Origin: Micromussa lordhowensis
Taxonomy: Eukaryota > Cnidaria > Anthozoa > Scleractinia > Lobophylliidae
DNA length: 64,000 nucleotides
NCBI GenBank assembly: GCA_964020085.1
Contig: OZ026600.1
Coordinates: 17,923,343 to 17,987,342, forward strand
Direction of reading: 5' to 3'
Within the stretch, counting starts at the first letter, position 1; every line of letters begins with the position of its first letter. The notes beneath the pieces were generated by a model. The model was not told the DNA's origin. It ran no database searches and saw nothing but the letters and a program-made list of their open reading frames with translations. Shown piece after piece: positions 46,836-57,412 of this stretch. The position numbers and the translations under genes are program-made.

Positions 46836-47026
46836 CATTGGGCTCTGATCCAACCCCTTGATAAGACGCCGAAAACCCCTCTCCACGTCTGTAATGTTCT
46901 CCTCTTGCGATAAAGCTGAGGTCGACGTGGCTATCCGATATAAGGACAGCGAAATCGCCTATGTCTCTACAAATGAAGGCATCAGTGACGTTTGCTTTTG
47001 TGGAGAAGCCAATCCGATCGTTAGCT
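46836..47026 (-). CDS. Gene A exon 13: CUB1 second half, unit 2
   Basis: The exon enters in phase 2 and encodes RANDRIGFSTKANVTDAFIC, then IGDFAVLISDSHVDLSF and GFSASYQGVG. The CUB Cys is followed by Arg (ICRD) rather than Gly. The acceptor is ttttatag and the donor gtatgc. Paired with exon 12 it totals 384 nt. Confidence 0.87.
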
Positions 47027-47329
47027 CTATAAAAGATAAAAGCATTGATGGGGAAAATTGTTCAGTGAGCAAACATATCTCTTCAGATGAAGATAGTGAC
47101 AATTCATCCGTTAGCTCTATAGCGGTTAAAAACATTGATCGAGTGAATTATTTAGCGGGGAAATAAAGGAGCATACGATTGATGGCAACCGAGCAAAAGG
47201 ACAAACAGGACAAGTCGACAAATGAAAAAAAATAAATAATAAAAGCGGCAAACCCGGGAGCAAACGAGCGCTCTAGCAAACAGACTATCGAACGAAGAAT
47301 TTCAAAAGAACATTATGAGTAACATAGTA

Positions 47330-47660
47330 AATGGTTTGAACCCAGGAGTATCAGTAGTTCGTATAGTGTGATATGATAGTTCGGGTTGAGGTTAGTTCTG
47401 AAAAGAACTGTTGTTGGTGACTGACGTTTTGACAACCTGAGCGTAAGTTATCTTCACAGTCAAGTAATAGTGTTTGTCAGTTGATAGTTTAATAAGTAAT
47501 ATATCAAACATTAAAGACCGTGTTTGACCACATTTCCAAACACCGAGAAGAGAGTTGAAAATACGACGCGCAGCGAAGTATTTTTTGAAATACGAAATTT
47601 GAGGTGTTTGGGAATGTACTGAAGCACTGTCTCGAGTGTTTATATATCTTCTCAATTGAA
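47330..47660 (-). mobile_element. Dispersed repeat tail, probably retroelement 3' end
   Basis: A minus-strand frame reads KYFAARRIFNSLLGVWKCGQ and later LTVKITYAQVVKTSVTNN. I recognise this wording as a recurrent translated repeat in coral gene models, likely the 3' end of a Penelope-like or related element. No full RT is present here. Confidence 0.5.
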
Positions 47661-48012
47661 ACGAAAACTAAGGAGAAAACGGAGAAATGAAATGTTCAAA
47701 ATCTAAGCTAATTAATATCTGCTATCCACACACATTCCTTTGTTTGAACCTAATGAATTATTTATTAGTTTGAGAAGAACGTCGACGAGTGAAAGAATTA
47801 ATGAATCAACAAAAGAACGAACGGATGAATGAAGGAGAGAAGCAAGGAATGGATGGATCACGAAAAATAGAATGAAGGAAAAAAAAATTTCCCTTTTGGG
47901 TCTGGTATAGAATCAATGACACATTGACCCAATCTATAGAACTAACAGTATACAGTCATTCGAAGGGTAATTTCTGTTACGTGTTGGTAAAAGTCTAACT
48001 TGACCTACGCAC

Positions 48013-48205
48013 CTGCAACCGGAAGAGTCCTCGTAAACTTCTAAACGACTGAAACCCGCAAAGTACATCCATATCTCCTTGGTAGGGAAACTTGTGTTGG
48101 GCCTGATAGACCAGACACAGTGTTGCTCTCCGCCATAATGACAAGGTCTGTTAGGACTCTTTATCTCACCCATTCCATCGGTCAAGGTAACCTTGCCTCC
48201 ACAGC
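48013..48205 (-). CDS. Gene A exon 12: CUB1 first half, unit 2
   Basis: The exon encodes GCGGKVTLTDGMGEIKSPNR, then PCHYGGEQHCVWSIRP and a hydrophobic EIWMYFAGFSRLEVY strand. It is a clear CUB N-terminal half. It ends TGC AG in phase 2; the donor is gtgcgt, slightly unlike the usual gtgagt. Confidence 0.88.
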
Positions 48206-48405
48206 CTTAAAAGAAGAAGCGCATTTTCTCACATGAGATTATTGCTCTTATGTGAATTGTAACGTATATTAGATACATTTTACTCGCTTACGGCTGTGCT
48301 AAAACAACCAGTAATTAATTATAACACCTGCATGGTATATAACGATTCCCTTATAGTTTAATTGAATTGCTGTTTGTTTGTTTTGCTTATTTGGGATATG
48401 TTAGA

Positions 48406-48735
48406 GACGCGGTGGCCTGATGGTCATGGTGCTGGACTTTGGATTGAGCTCTCCGGGTTCAGACCTGGCTGAGGTTACTGCATTGTGTTATTGACAAGAG
48501 ATCAGATAATAGTATCTTGGTTCTTGAGCAAGACACGTTACTGTATATCACAGTGCATGTCTCCTCCCACGGAAATAAATGGGTACCGGCGAATTTACGG
48601 TAACCCTGAGATGGACTGCATCCCATTCAAGTAGAATGGGAGGGAGCTCAAGGGGTGGTGGTTGGGGGGGGGGGGGGGGGAGAGCGCTTGAAAATACTCC
48701 AAGTCAAGGATAAGCTACGGCGTTATTTACCTTTT
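48406..48735 (+). mobile_element. tRNA-headed SINE with conserved core
   Basis: The A-box-like head is cggtggcctgatggtcatgg and the B box gggttcagacct. A core follows, with gcaagacacgttactg, tgtctcctcccac and aaatgggtaccggcg, shared with the segment at 1895-2135. A poly-G run occurs near 48665-48680. Confidence 0.65.
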
Positions 48736-48986
48736 GAAAGTGATAAATGTAAATTAACTGCCGTAGCGATTTCCCTCTGACGAAAAGCTACTGCTCAGGT
48801 TTCCAGTTTCACAAACTCGTTACCGGGCTTAATCAATTTCAAGTTATAAATAGCTATGTGTTTCACTTGCTCGGAGACCCGCAACAGAAGCTAATACCTT
48901 CGGTCGTCCATTTTCCGTTTTTTTTTTCCGTTCCTTCGTTTCTTAAATCGTTGGCTTGTTGTCCCAATTTAAAACAATGGACTTAC

Positions 48987-49292
48987 TAGCGAAAATGCCG
49001 TCTCTGTGATGGACCTTTCCAGCTCCCGTTGACGTAAATCCTGCAAAACCAAAACGATAATCCAATCCCGGCCTGAGATCACAAACCGTGACAGTCGTAC
49101 TGGAACCGCTGACATTAACACTCCCATCATGAAAATGAGGATCGTGCTCTGAGAAACAGCTTGTTTCCCAAGTAACTGCATAGCCACGAATTCGGCCATT
49201 ACGATGCCCTTCAGAAATTGGGTGCCAGTCGAGTCTTACACAGCCGTCTTCATCGATCTTGTAATCGTCAAAGTGGGGTCCTTCGCTTGGAA
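48987..49292 (-). CDS. Gene A exon 11: FN3-A, unit 2
   Basis: The FN3 domain encodes VPSEGPHFDDYKIDEDGCVRLDW, then a CFSEHDPHFHDGSVNV loop and CDLRPGLDYRFGFAGFT. It shares the cysteine pattern with exon 3. The acceptor is ttgtag and the donor gtaagt, phase 1-1, 102 codons. Confidence 0.9.
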
Positions 49293-49979
49293 CTACAATA
49301 AGATCAAAGGGTGTGGTTAGGAATAAACAGACAGACTTCAATCGCCAGCAGGCAAAAGAAACAGCTATAACAAAATCATAACAGCAAAACAGGAGAATTT
49401 GTAACTAATGGGCAAGGTAGCACCAGAGTGGGAATAATAACAGGGCAGCAAAAAATAATAGCCCCCATTTGGCGCGAAAATATGTTCGGATATTTGTAAC
49501 GCGGACAGCCAGCTTTCAAGAGTGAAGATCGAGTCGACTGTGAGTCGTACCTTGGAGCGTATGTTTAAAGGCAGATAAAGGCTATTGTAATTGTATTTAT
49601 TCAAATACTTTTTGCAATACGTGTTTTTTTTTTTTTAAATCGGGGAATATCATTCGGATATCCCCCCGTTTTGACTGGGGCATATTAAGTCACGTGACGC
49701 GTTCAAACCAATTGTGGCGAGCGAAAATGTTTTAAGGATTATAATTTTTAATAGTTTAAAATGTAACTGAGAATAAATAGGAATCACAGATGGTTACCTT
49801 GTGATTAATAATTATAACAAATAATTAGTAATTTATCATTATGAAATAACTGAGCCACTTGGTGCGCTCTCGTTGGTCGATAGGTGTGTTTAGATGAGAG
49901 TATGTAAACGCGGTTGTGACGTTTTAGATCGATTCGCGCGTATTTTTTAGAATTATTTTATAAAAGCAATAGAGCAATT

Positions 49980-50132
49980 TTTCCGTGTGTTCATAGCCTC
50001 ATCTAAACACTCGGAGGGTTGGGAGAATTCTCGAAAGCTATGCAAACCCGAGACGTAGTCAAGGGTTTGCATAACTGTCTGGAAATCTCCCAACCCTTCT
50101 CGTGTTTAGATGAGGCTATGTAAACACGGAAA
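49980..50132. repeat. Hairpin MITE
   Basis: Imperfect inverted arms run from about 49982 (gttcatagcctcatctaaac) to 50130 (gtttagatgaggctatgtaa). The middle also pairs (gggttgggaga / tctcccaaccc, tatgcaaaccc / gggtttgcata). It lies about 85 bp downstream of the donor of exon 10. Confidence 0.75.
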
Positions 50133-50217
50133 AAAAGTGCTATATTGCTTAATAAGCAGTACCCTTGACATATGTAGCGAGCCAGAATAAAGTAATGCCA
50201 TAACATGTTGTACTCAC

Positions 50218-50556
50218 CACCCTCAGGTGTCTCGGTAGTTATCTCTTCACTTCTGTATATCTCTTTATTTATGTCGACGAGGTAAGCAGTCAGAGTGAAA
50301 TTTGTAAACACAGGGAGATCCAATACTTCAGCTGATGTCCGAGATGCATTCTCCATGTGTAGATATTCCATGGGTTTATCGTCATCATCGCCATGATCAT
50401 GGTGCTGGTCATGATGGTGGTCTGACTCAATCATAGTGAAGGATGTTATGAAGAAAGCGACATATTTGTCGTCAGGATAAGTAGAGAGATCTACTAGAAC
50501 TCTCCCGTCATGTGAACTGGCTGCAGTTATATCCCATGGAGCCACGGGTGTCTGAG
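50218..50556 (-). CDS. Gene A exon 10: FN3-D, unit 1, with His/Asp-rich loop
   Basis: This FN3-type domain of 113 codons starts AQTPVAPWDITAASS and ends TETPEGG. A loop after ITSFTMIES is strongly His/Asp-rich (SDHHHDQHHDHGDDDDK), a composition suited to metal-ion binding. The domain lacks the central Trp of other FN3 copies but keeps the LPVFTNFTLTAYLVD strand shared by all FN3-D copies. The donor is gtgagt, phase 1. Confidence 0.85.
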
Positions 50557-50818
50557 CTGGGATAAATGGAAACGTTTTATGTTAGGTTATGGCATTGCTT
50601 TCAGCATTTCATACGTCATTATGGAACTGCTGTTCGATGGATCCAGCACTAACCAACATTAAACAGAACGGGTGACATTCTCTCTTGATGTCAGAAAGGA
50701 CGAGACATGACAGGTTTTGCTTCTGGGCGTAATTTCAATAAGCCTGCAAGAAAGCTGTTACTAAACCTTGATTTGGGAGACAGTCATATGTTCAATAATA
50801 TGACATTAATATCTCAGC

Positions 50819-51165
50819 CCAGTCTGTCTGTCTGTCTGTCTGTCTGTCTTCATGTCTGTATATCTCTCCTTCTCTCTGTATATCGGACTAGCCGTCGTTT
50901 TGTCTGTCTGTGCGTCTGTCTTTCTGTCTATCTCTCAGTCATTGTATCTGTCCGTTTAACTGACTGACTGTCTTTCTGTCTCTCCGTCTCTCTGTCTCTC
51001 CGGCTAACTTTCTTTTTGTCTGTCTGTCCGTCTGTCTCTCTTAAAGTTCGTCCATCTCTCCGTCATTCTGTTTGTCCTTCTGTCACTCTGTCTGTCTTTA
51101 AGTCTGTCTTTCTCTTGGTCATTCTGTTTATCCGTCTATCTGCCTGTCTGTTTTCTAATCTCCCT
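50819..51165. repeat. (TCTG)n-rich microsatellite tract
   Basis: There are long runs of gtctgtctgtctg with interruptions over about 350 bp, ending about 40 bp from the donor of exon 9. It may be polymorphic between alleles. Confidence 0.85.
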
Positions 51166-51208
51166 AGTTTTTATCTCTTCCTGAGATCAGCGGAGGAGTC
51201 ATTCATAC

Positions 51209-51417
51209 CTGAATCAAGACTTTTACCATCTTCCAAAATGACAAATTGAGATACCATGTGGCTTCCCTCGTGTTCAGTATGAAGCTCGAACGTTAGAAAG
51301 TTTGAGTCCCCAAATGGTACCTCTAGTACTTTTCCACGAACATAGTTTCTGCAGTGTTCACCTCTTTTGAAGTCTTTAACCTCTGAGCCATCGTCAGCGT
51401 AAATCCTAGCCCAACCC
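51209..51417 (-). CDS. Gene A exon 9: CUB2 second half, unit 1
   Basis: The exon enters in phase 2 (GA|G GGT TGG) and encodes EGWARIYADDGSEV, then a GEHCRNYVRGKVLEVPF strand pair and FLTFELHTEHEGSHMVSQF. It ends TCA G in phase 1 before gtatga. The (TCTG)n microsatellite lies just past the donor. Confidence 0.82.
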
Positions 51418-51451
51418 CTATGTGTTGAAGGAATAAAGGAATTTGTCACCT

Positions 51452-51629
51452 ATTTGTCCCATAGTAGCATTGATAGCTCAGCTGGGAGAGCACTGCACCG
51501 GCATCGCAGAGGTCGTGGGTTCGAATCCCGCTCAGAGCCTGAAATTTTTTTCAGGTCTCTGTTCAAGTAGTGTTACGGCCGCACTTACATTAATTACCGT
51601 TATCACTCAGCTGCTACTATGGGACAAAT
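51452..51629 (+). mobile_element. tRNA-like SINE enclosed by perfect 18-bp inverted repeats
   Basis: The inverted repeats are 51452-51469 (atttgtcccatagtagca) and 51612-51629. Between them lies a tRNA-like head: A box tagctcagctgggagagc and B box ggttcgaatccc, then a gagcctga tail. SINEs are not normally bounded by inverted repeats, so this is a compound structure. Confidence 0.7.
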
Positions 51630-52094
51630 TACTTTCAGAAATACTTTAGGTTTGCTGAAAATCTTCGGTAGGAATAAAAAAAAAACAATAAATAAAAATA
51701 AGGCAGTCGGACGTCTCGATGCTTCAGTTCTCCGCATAACTGTTGAGGCATAGACTGAAAATATCGAGATTCCATCCGCGCAAAGTTATTAATTCATATA
51801 ACTCGCGCAAAAATGTCAATTACGTTTTCACTCATTTATATTCTTATATCACCTCGATATTTTCTCAACTGGCATTGAAAATGATGTTAGCAACATTGAA
51901 ACTTTGGATTACTGTAACTGCAATTGATCATGAATGTGACGTAAAATCACTGTGAAAAAGTAGTACATAAATCCTCTTTGTAACTGACTAATGGCGAACG
52001 AACCAAAGGTAATGTTGACAAATTAAAGTTCAGATCAGGAGTTGACAGTGGACAGAGATCTACGTGAGTATAAAGAGTGCTTGTGATACATTAC

Positions 52095-52257
52095 TCGCAA
52101 TTTCTGAAATCCAGATCGTAGACGGAAAAATATAGAACTGGGTTGCTGAGTCCAGGATTGTGGATTGTCCAGGAACAATCAAGTCGTTCTTCCCAGTCCC
52201 ATTGTGTGAGGTGAAATGCTCCAAAGTATTCACTGGAACTGCCATTATGATCACAAC
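52095..52257 (-). CDS. Gene A exon 8: CUB2 first half, unit 1
   Basis: This CUB-like first half encodes GCDHNGSSSEYFGAFHLTQ, then WDWEERLDCSWTIHNPG. The exon ends TGC GA in phase 2 before gtaatg. It belongs to the CUB2 type, which has the LTQWDW-CSWTI block not seen in CUB1. Confidence 0.82.
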
Positions 52258-52499
52258 CTTACGAGACAGAATGTTGATTTTAGTTCTTAGAAGTAAATGT
52301 AAACGCAGAGGAATGTTTTTAGTGTATTTTTACTTTATAAGGAAGAATATTGATTTTAGTTTTACTTCGTACATTTTAAATTAGAGAATTATCATAGTAT
52401 ATTATGCAAAAATGAGATTTTATCTTTAATGAACATATATCACACAATCGGCCTTCGGCTTAAATTAACCTTGTTAATCTTTTCATGAACGTTACAAGA

Positions 52500-52664
52500 T
52501 TCTACACTTGGTGCTTAAGATGAAGAAAACATTTTCCGTGTTTCTAACAACTTACAAATACACTAGTGGAAATTTGGTAGAACGAGAAATGCTGTGGGAA
52601 CAAAAGCCGAAAAGTGAGTGTTTTCACACCTTTTCGAGTTCTCCCAAACTTTCTCAAGGGTTTC

Positions 52665-52667
<3 letters not shown>
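52500..52667. repeat. MITE-like segment, relative of 32340-32540
   Basis: It shares words such as ttttcgagttctcccaaact and agaacgagaaatgctgtggg with the segment in the intron at 32340-32540. This suggests two dispersed copies of one short family, the second followed by the AAT run. Confidence 0.45.

Positions 52668-52704
<37 letters not shown>
52668..52704. repeat. (AAT)n microsatellite
   Basis: This is a run of ataataat units in the intron upstream of exon 8 of gene A. Confidence 0.85.
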
Positions 52705-53242
52705 GCTTTACTCAGCATTTCCACAAGGTGGCTCTTCATCTGCTAAAATATATCATCTAAAATAGAAAAAATAATAAGTATATCTATGTACAATGCATAA
52801 TTATCTTTAACCTTTTACATTAAAAACTTAAAAGTCATCTTAGAAAACTGGTTAAAATCAAGACAGTTCCTTACACATCCAGGTAAAATATGAAAGCTTT
52901 TGGCAGCTTGGTCTTGATAAATATGTGACACTAGTGGGATTTCAAGCTGCATAGCTGCACTGGACCTCAGAGTTCGATTGTGCATAAATTGCTTTAGTCG
53001 CAGGTAACCTGAATCGCCTTGTGAACTAGCTTTAACAGCTGCCATTCGATATGTTCTTTGACTGGTAGCCAACTTAGCTTTATAATATCCTCACTTTCAA
53101 CAAATTTAATATAACTCGAGAGAAACATGAAGAAACTTGTCTATTCGTGTTATTCGTACTATTCGCGACTATTCGCCATTCGGGTTTTCCAGACACCCGT
53201 AATTTTACGTACTGGAATGAAATAACAGAAGCGCATACTTAC

Positions 53243-53551
53243 CAACTTGGAATTTCTCCCATTCGGACCGTGGACCGAAATCAACGGTATACGCCGCGAC
53301 CGCAACCTGGTAAACTCTACCGCCGTCTAAATCGCTCAAAGAAAGCTGATTATCTGATGAACTGACGTTCACGATCCTTGCTAGTTCGTCATCGTCATAC
53401 CATCGGTAATGTTGCCGCCACTCCCTGAGATAAACTACATACAAGCGTATCTCGCCGTTTGCATGCACTTCAGGTAACTCGTCCTAAAATACCACGATTT
53501 CGTTGTTTTTCAATTGTTCCACGCGCACATTGGGGGGTGCCTCAACAGGAG
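53243..53551 (-). CDS. Gene A exon 7: FN3-C, unit 1, with in-frame TAG
   Basis: A 103-codon FN3 domain, APVEAPPNVRVEQL to WEKFQVG, has good acceptor (ctacag) and donor (gtaagt) sites and phase 1-1. After EIVVF the codon at 53484-53486 is TAG. Sister FN3-C copies read LVMWDPLP and LVTWDPLP here, so the stop replaces the conserved Trp by one transition. The rest of the domain (NGEIRLYVVYLR, LDGGRVYQVAVAAYT) is undamaged. It is either a recent nonsense allele, a skipped exon, or a recoding/editing site. Confidence 0.75.
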
Positions 53552-54564
53552 CTGTAGAAAGCAAAAAAATAAAATGATAATAATATAACACCAGTCGCTA
53601 TGTGCTCACATAGCGACAGTAGCTCACATTAGGGCAGTGGCTAGTGACAGACAAACAGGGCACTTGTCTCAGTCATTTTCTTCCGTTTTTGTTTTTCTAT
53701 AGACATCATAAACACCTGGGAAGAGAATTTGACCATGCACATTGCCTCAGTCATACTTTTCTCACTGCCATCTTCACAGGCTTTTCTTAATTTTTTTTTT
53801 CTTAGCGCATAGGGCGATTTAGAGCTATCGCTCGGGAGACTAAGGATGAGACATTGCCTCAGTCATAAGCCAGTTTTTCCTTCCTACGGCCCTGCGCATG
53901 CTCAGATTGGACAAAAACTAACCGAAACTAAACAAAAGATGCCTTGAGCCGACAGAACAAATGAGCCGACGATTTGACTAAATTCAACATGGACACTCTT
54001 ATTAAACTTTCGAATCCACGTTCCAAATTTTCTTAGTTATTTCGTCATTATCAGGAAGGAAAATTCATCCACCACATCACCAGTGGGAGATGAGTTTTCA
54101 GATTTCATTGACCGTAAAACGCTTTTAATATTAGTTGTGTGCAAGTACTGCTCACATCGCCGTTTGCAACACTACCAGTCTCGTTTTTACGTCCAAAGAA
54201 CTATTATATATAAAGTGCAAGCTAGAGATCTTCCTGTAGCAGGTAATTAACTTGGGACCTGATTTTGAAACCTCGCCTAGGTAAACAGGCTTCATTTGTA
54301 TTTTCAGTTATAGATGATAGGCTTTACATTTAAACAACACTTAGGGTGCATCTTCATATAGGAGCGAGGGTTTGATTCAGTTTTTAGGCTGGACTTGGTT
54401 AAAAAAAAGTCAACTGTGCTATTCATTGAAAAATAATTTTTCAGGGTGTGTATCGTCAAATAGTTCAGTAACGTTTCGGCGAATTTAGCCTCTCTTTTTT
54501 CTATAGGTCGGAAGGGTCGGACACATAAGCTATTTTATCAGTTAAACTTTGTACCGCAACATAC

Positions 54565-54861
54565 CTCCTTCCTTTGTGGTCACAGTAACGCTTGCGCTGG
54601 AATAGATATCATCCTCAATACCTCCGGTGAATGCGTACACCTCGAAGGTATACTCGCTGTTCGGCATAAGTAAATTATCCATGGCGTATGACTTTTCGTC
54701 TACTGGTTCAACTGGTAGCAATACGGTGATATTCTCATATGCATGTGTGTAGGTTAGAAATAACTTCACAATTGAGGCGTTCTCAGGAAAACCTGACCAT
54801 GTTATCTCGGCAGATACAATGCTTGCTACCACTGACACATTCCAAGACGGCAGCTTGGTCA
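54565..54861 (-). CDS. Gene A exon 6: FN3-B, unit 1
   Basis: A 99-codon FN3 domain starts VTKLPSWNVSVV. It has the core Trp intact in EITWSGFP, a PNSEYTFEVYAF strand and a C-terminal TTKEG. It is closest to the FN3-B copies of the other units (SSWSLSV, SSWNVSV). The acceptor is tttcag and the donor gtatgt. Confidence 0.88.
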
Positions 54862-55687
54862 CTGAAATATGTAATGCACCACAAAAAAATGTTTAAGACA
54901 TCTTTGTTATATAGGGGTGTTGGAGAACTGTAAATGAATGGATCAGATATAACTGGAAAATTTATCCAAGCAATATTAATCCCTTAAGAAACTCCTCATT
55001 CTTTTCTCAGAAGAACAGAAAATTAAGTGGATTGAAAGAACAATAATCCAAAAAGAAAAAGTACAAATTATGCAATGGCGCTCAAGAATTATGAACAGAA
55101 CGGTTTCGATAAATTTCGTCAAAAATATTCGTGGAGCAAAATTAACAGCCGCCACTGAAAAGATAAGCATCATAAATTAATTATTCTATCAGTCAAAAAT
55201 AAAGGAGCATCTTCCAGGGTTTGCATCCACCACACCACCACTCCCGGGGAAACTCCCTCATATGGGCTACATAGGTATGTGCGGTCCCAAAGGATATGGC
55301 TTTTCAGCCGTTTCGGTTATAAATAGGGTATCGATTTTGGCCATATAAGTCATAAAGTAAATAGGTTATGGTTTGTGCACTCTAGTCTTGAATTGGGTAT
55401 GTTTTTTCTAGAATAAACTACGTTCTAATCAATATCGATTAGGCCATCAACAAAAGCCCTTCATAAATTACGTTCAGTAGGCCAATTGTGCCAGCCACAG
55501 TGGTAATCGAAAATCAGGTCGAAAATCAGGTCATAAATAGGTTAGGGAAAAACGCAGATATTGGTCATAAATAGGGTAAGGGAAGTGGGCCGCACACCAC
55601 CACTAAATTTTTCTGGGAGTATCACCGCTGTTCACCACACCCCGTCTCTCCTTGTAAGCCCGAGGGTTGAGATAGGTTTATGTTTAC

Positions 55688-55872
55688 CTATGACGTCATT
55701 CGTTACTGCTTGGTACGATGCGATAAATCCGTCTTCCCTGTGACGAAATCTTGCGGAGAATTCGATATGAACACGGCTGTCTGAGACAAGTACAACGAAC
55801 GTGTCCAAGTGACCGCAAAGCAACGTATCAGTGATACTATCAGCTGTTGAAAAGCCAATCATGTCGTTTGAT
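55688..55872 (-). CDS. Gene A exon 5: CUB1 second half, unit 1
   Basis: The exon enters in phase 2 (AG|A TCA) and encodes SNDMIGFSTAD, then LLCGHLDTFVVLVSDSRVHIEF and a GFIASYQAV C-terminal strand. That is the canonical CUB second half: Cys-Gly, S-x-x-x-x-x-x-F, then G-F-x-A-x-Y. It ends GTC ATA G in phase 1. Exons 4 and 5 total 369 nt. Confidence 0.88.
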
Positions 55873-56148
55873 CTGAAAAATACCAGAATCCATTAGTCAG
55901 CCATGGAAAAAAAAAATACATCTTCAATTAATCAACGAATGAATCAAGCAAGCAGTCAAACGCATCGGTAGCTGTAAGGAAGGCAAGAAGATCAGCAAAA
56001 ACTCTGCTAAAGCCACATCCACACAACGCAGGAGAAATCTGGAAGCGTAACAATCAGTGGTCATTTTGAGGAAAACTGGGACAGGGGAATCACATGACCA
56101 TTACGATGTCATCGTGTTTCGGAAAGCTCCGTTTCCAATATGAAATCC

Positions 56149-56270
56149 TATTGAAAAAGAAAAAGCTAATAAGCATTTACTTTCTACACACAAATATATT
56201 TACACTACTGGTAGTGTAAATATATTTGTGTGTAGAAAGTAAATGCTTATTAGCTTTTTCTTTTTCAATA
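56149..56270. repeat. Perfect 122-bp palindrome (60-bp arms, 2-nt centre)
   Basis: The left arm 56149-56208 and right arm 56211-56270 are exact reverse complements around the dinucleotide tg. The arms start tattgaaaaagaaaaagcta. It sits in the intron between CUB1 halves of unit 1 (exons 4 and 5). No coding content. Confidence 0.9.
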
Positions 56271-56849
56271 TGATGTTCAGTAATACTTTCTTAGCTTCGG
56301 CAAATAGACTTTCGCAAAAATATGAAATCCGTACACACTAAATCGCAAAGCCGGCGATTGCAATTTTTCAAGTTTTCAATTCTCCGGTTTGAAGTGCAGA
56401 GCGTTTTCTAAATTAAAAGTTCTGTTTTCGAGAAGGATTAGTGTACACGATAGGCCTAGCCGTAGAATTAAAGCTGCGCTTTCAAATTTCTCCGGCGTAG
56501 TGTTGGAGGGACCTAAATGATTTCGCAACAAACTCTTTGTATAGTACATTTATTGAAAATTATTTTTTCACTCCGGGCCTTGTACGTCTGTATCTTGCTT
56601 TTGTATTAAAAAAGGAAACCACAAAGTTAAAGATACACACTAAAACAAGAATTCAGCGCATGGTTATTCAGCACGTTAGTAGTACCCAAGGGGTTTGCTC
56701 TTTCATCTCGCTTCTGCTTATACCTGATTTTCGGGTCTGGTCACCATAACTAAGCAGTAACTAAGGATGCAAAGGCTTATACTTCAGTATAGCTGTTTAA
56801 AAAAGATAAGTTGCTTTAATTTCGACAATAGCAGTTTTCATGTACTCAC

Positions 56850-57033
56850 CTGCAGCCTTCATAATTATAGTGGGCTAAACGAAATTCTGTAAACATCACC
56901 CATATGGCTTTAGGCACGCTCGCGTTCGGTGTTATAGACCAGATACACTCCTGCTCTCCACCATACCCACAAGGTTGATTAGGGCTCTGCAGCATGCCAG
57001 TCATGTTGGTCAGGGTACGTTCTTTTCCACAAC
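56850..57033 (-). CDS. Gene A exon 4: CUB1 first half, unit 1
   Basis: This is the first half of a CUB domain: GCGKERTLTNMTG, then QSPNQPCGYGGEQECIWSI, a clear match to the CUB pattern of Cys-Gly followed by SPnYP and CxW-x-I. It ends in phase 2 (TGC AG) at a gtgagt donor. An extra Cys (QPCGY) beside the canonical one recurs in all CUB1 copies. Confidence 0.88.
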
Positions 57034-57257
57034 CTTGTAAAAATAATAACTACTTATTAACCGAGAGAAAGATCTTCACGGGAATCTCAATCCGAGACCT
57101 TGCTGTGTTGACCTAGCGATAGCGGGGTCAATAAGACAAAGCTTTTCCCGTAAAGACCGTAACTTCGAGGTTAATAAGTTTTTTTATTACATGGTTTTGC
57201 AGGCCCATAATAGGACCGTGAGCATTTTAATTATGGGAGGATAATGCCTTAAAATTA

Positions 57258-57412
57258 GCCAATCAGAGCGCGCGTTATATCGCTACAAACACAAGCCAGA
57301 TAATAATACTCAACCAACATATGATATGACACCGGGCCGGAATCGAACCAAGTAACACTGGTGGAAATTAAGGCGAGCGCTCTCACCATTGCGCAGCCGC
57401 CGGCCATCCCTG
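57258..57412 (-). mobile_element. tRNA-derived SINE fragment
   Basis: Read on the minus strand, cgcaatggtgagagcgctcg is an A-box-like head and ggttcgattcc a B box, about 50 nt apart. The body is degenerate and lacks a proper cloverleaf, so this is a SINE head and not a tRNA gene. Confidence 0.55.

Noticed and set aside
46858..47166. 102-codon plus-strand ORF
   Set aside because: It is antisense to exon 13 of gene A, which has CUB homology and correct splice sites.
48013..48205. Alternative stop codons by intron retention at CUB-splitting introns
   Set aside because: Most phase-2 donors of the type GTAA or GTGA create an in-frame TAA or TGA automatically, so this is not evidence of regulation.
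50003..50217. Extension of the FN3-D reading frame past the donor of exon 10
   Set aside because: This part lies in a hairpin MITE and has no domain similarity; the gtgagt donor at 50217 matches all FN3-D copies.
51470..51545. Possible tRNA gene
   Set aside because: It has A and B boxes but no clean acceptor stem, and it lies inside a repeat element.
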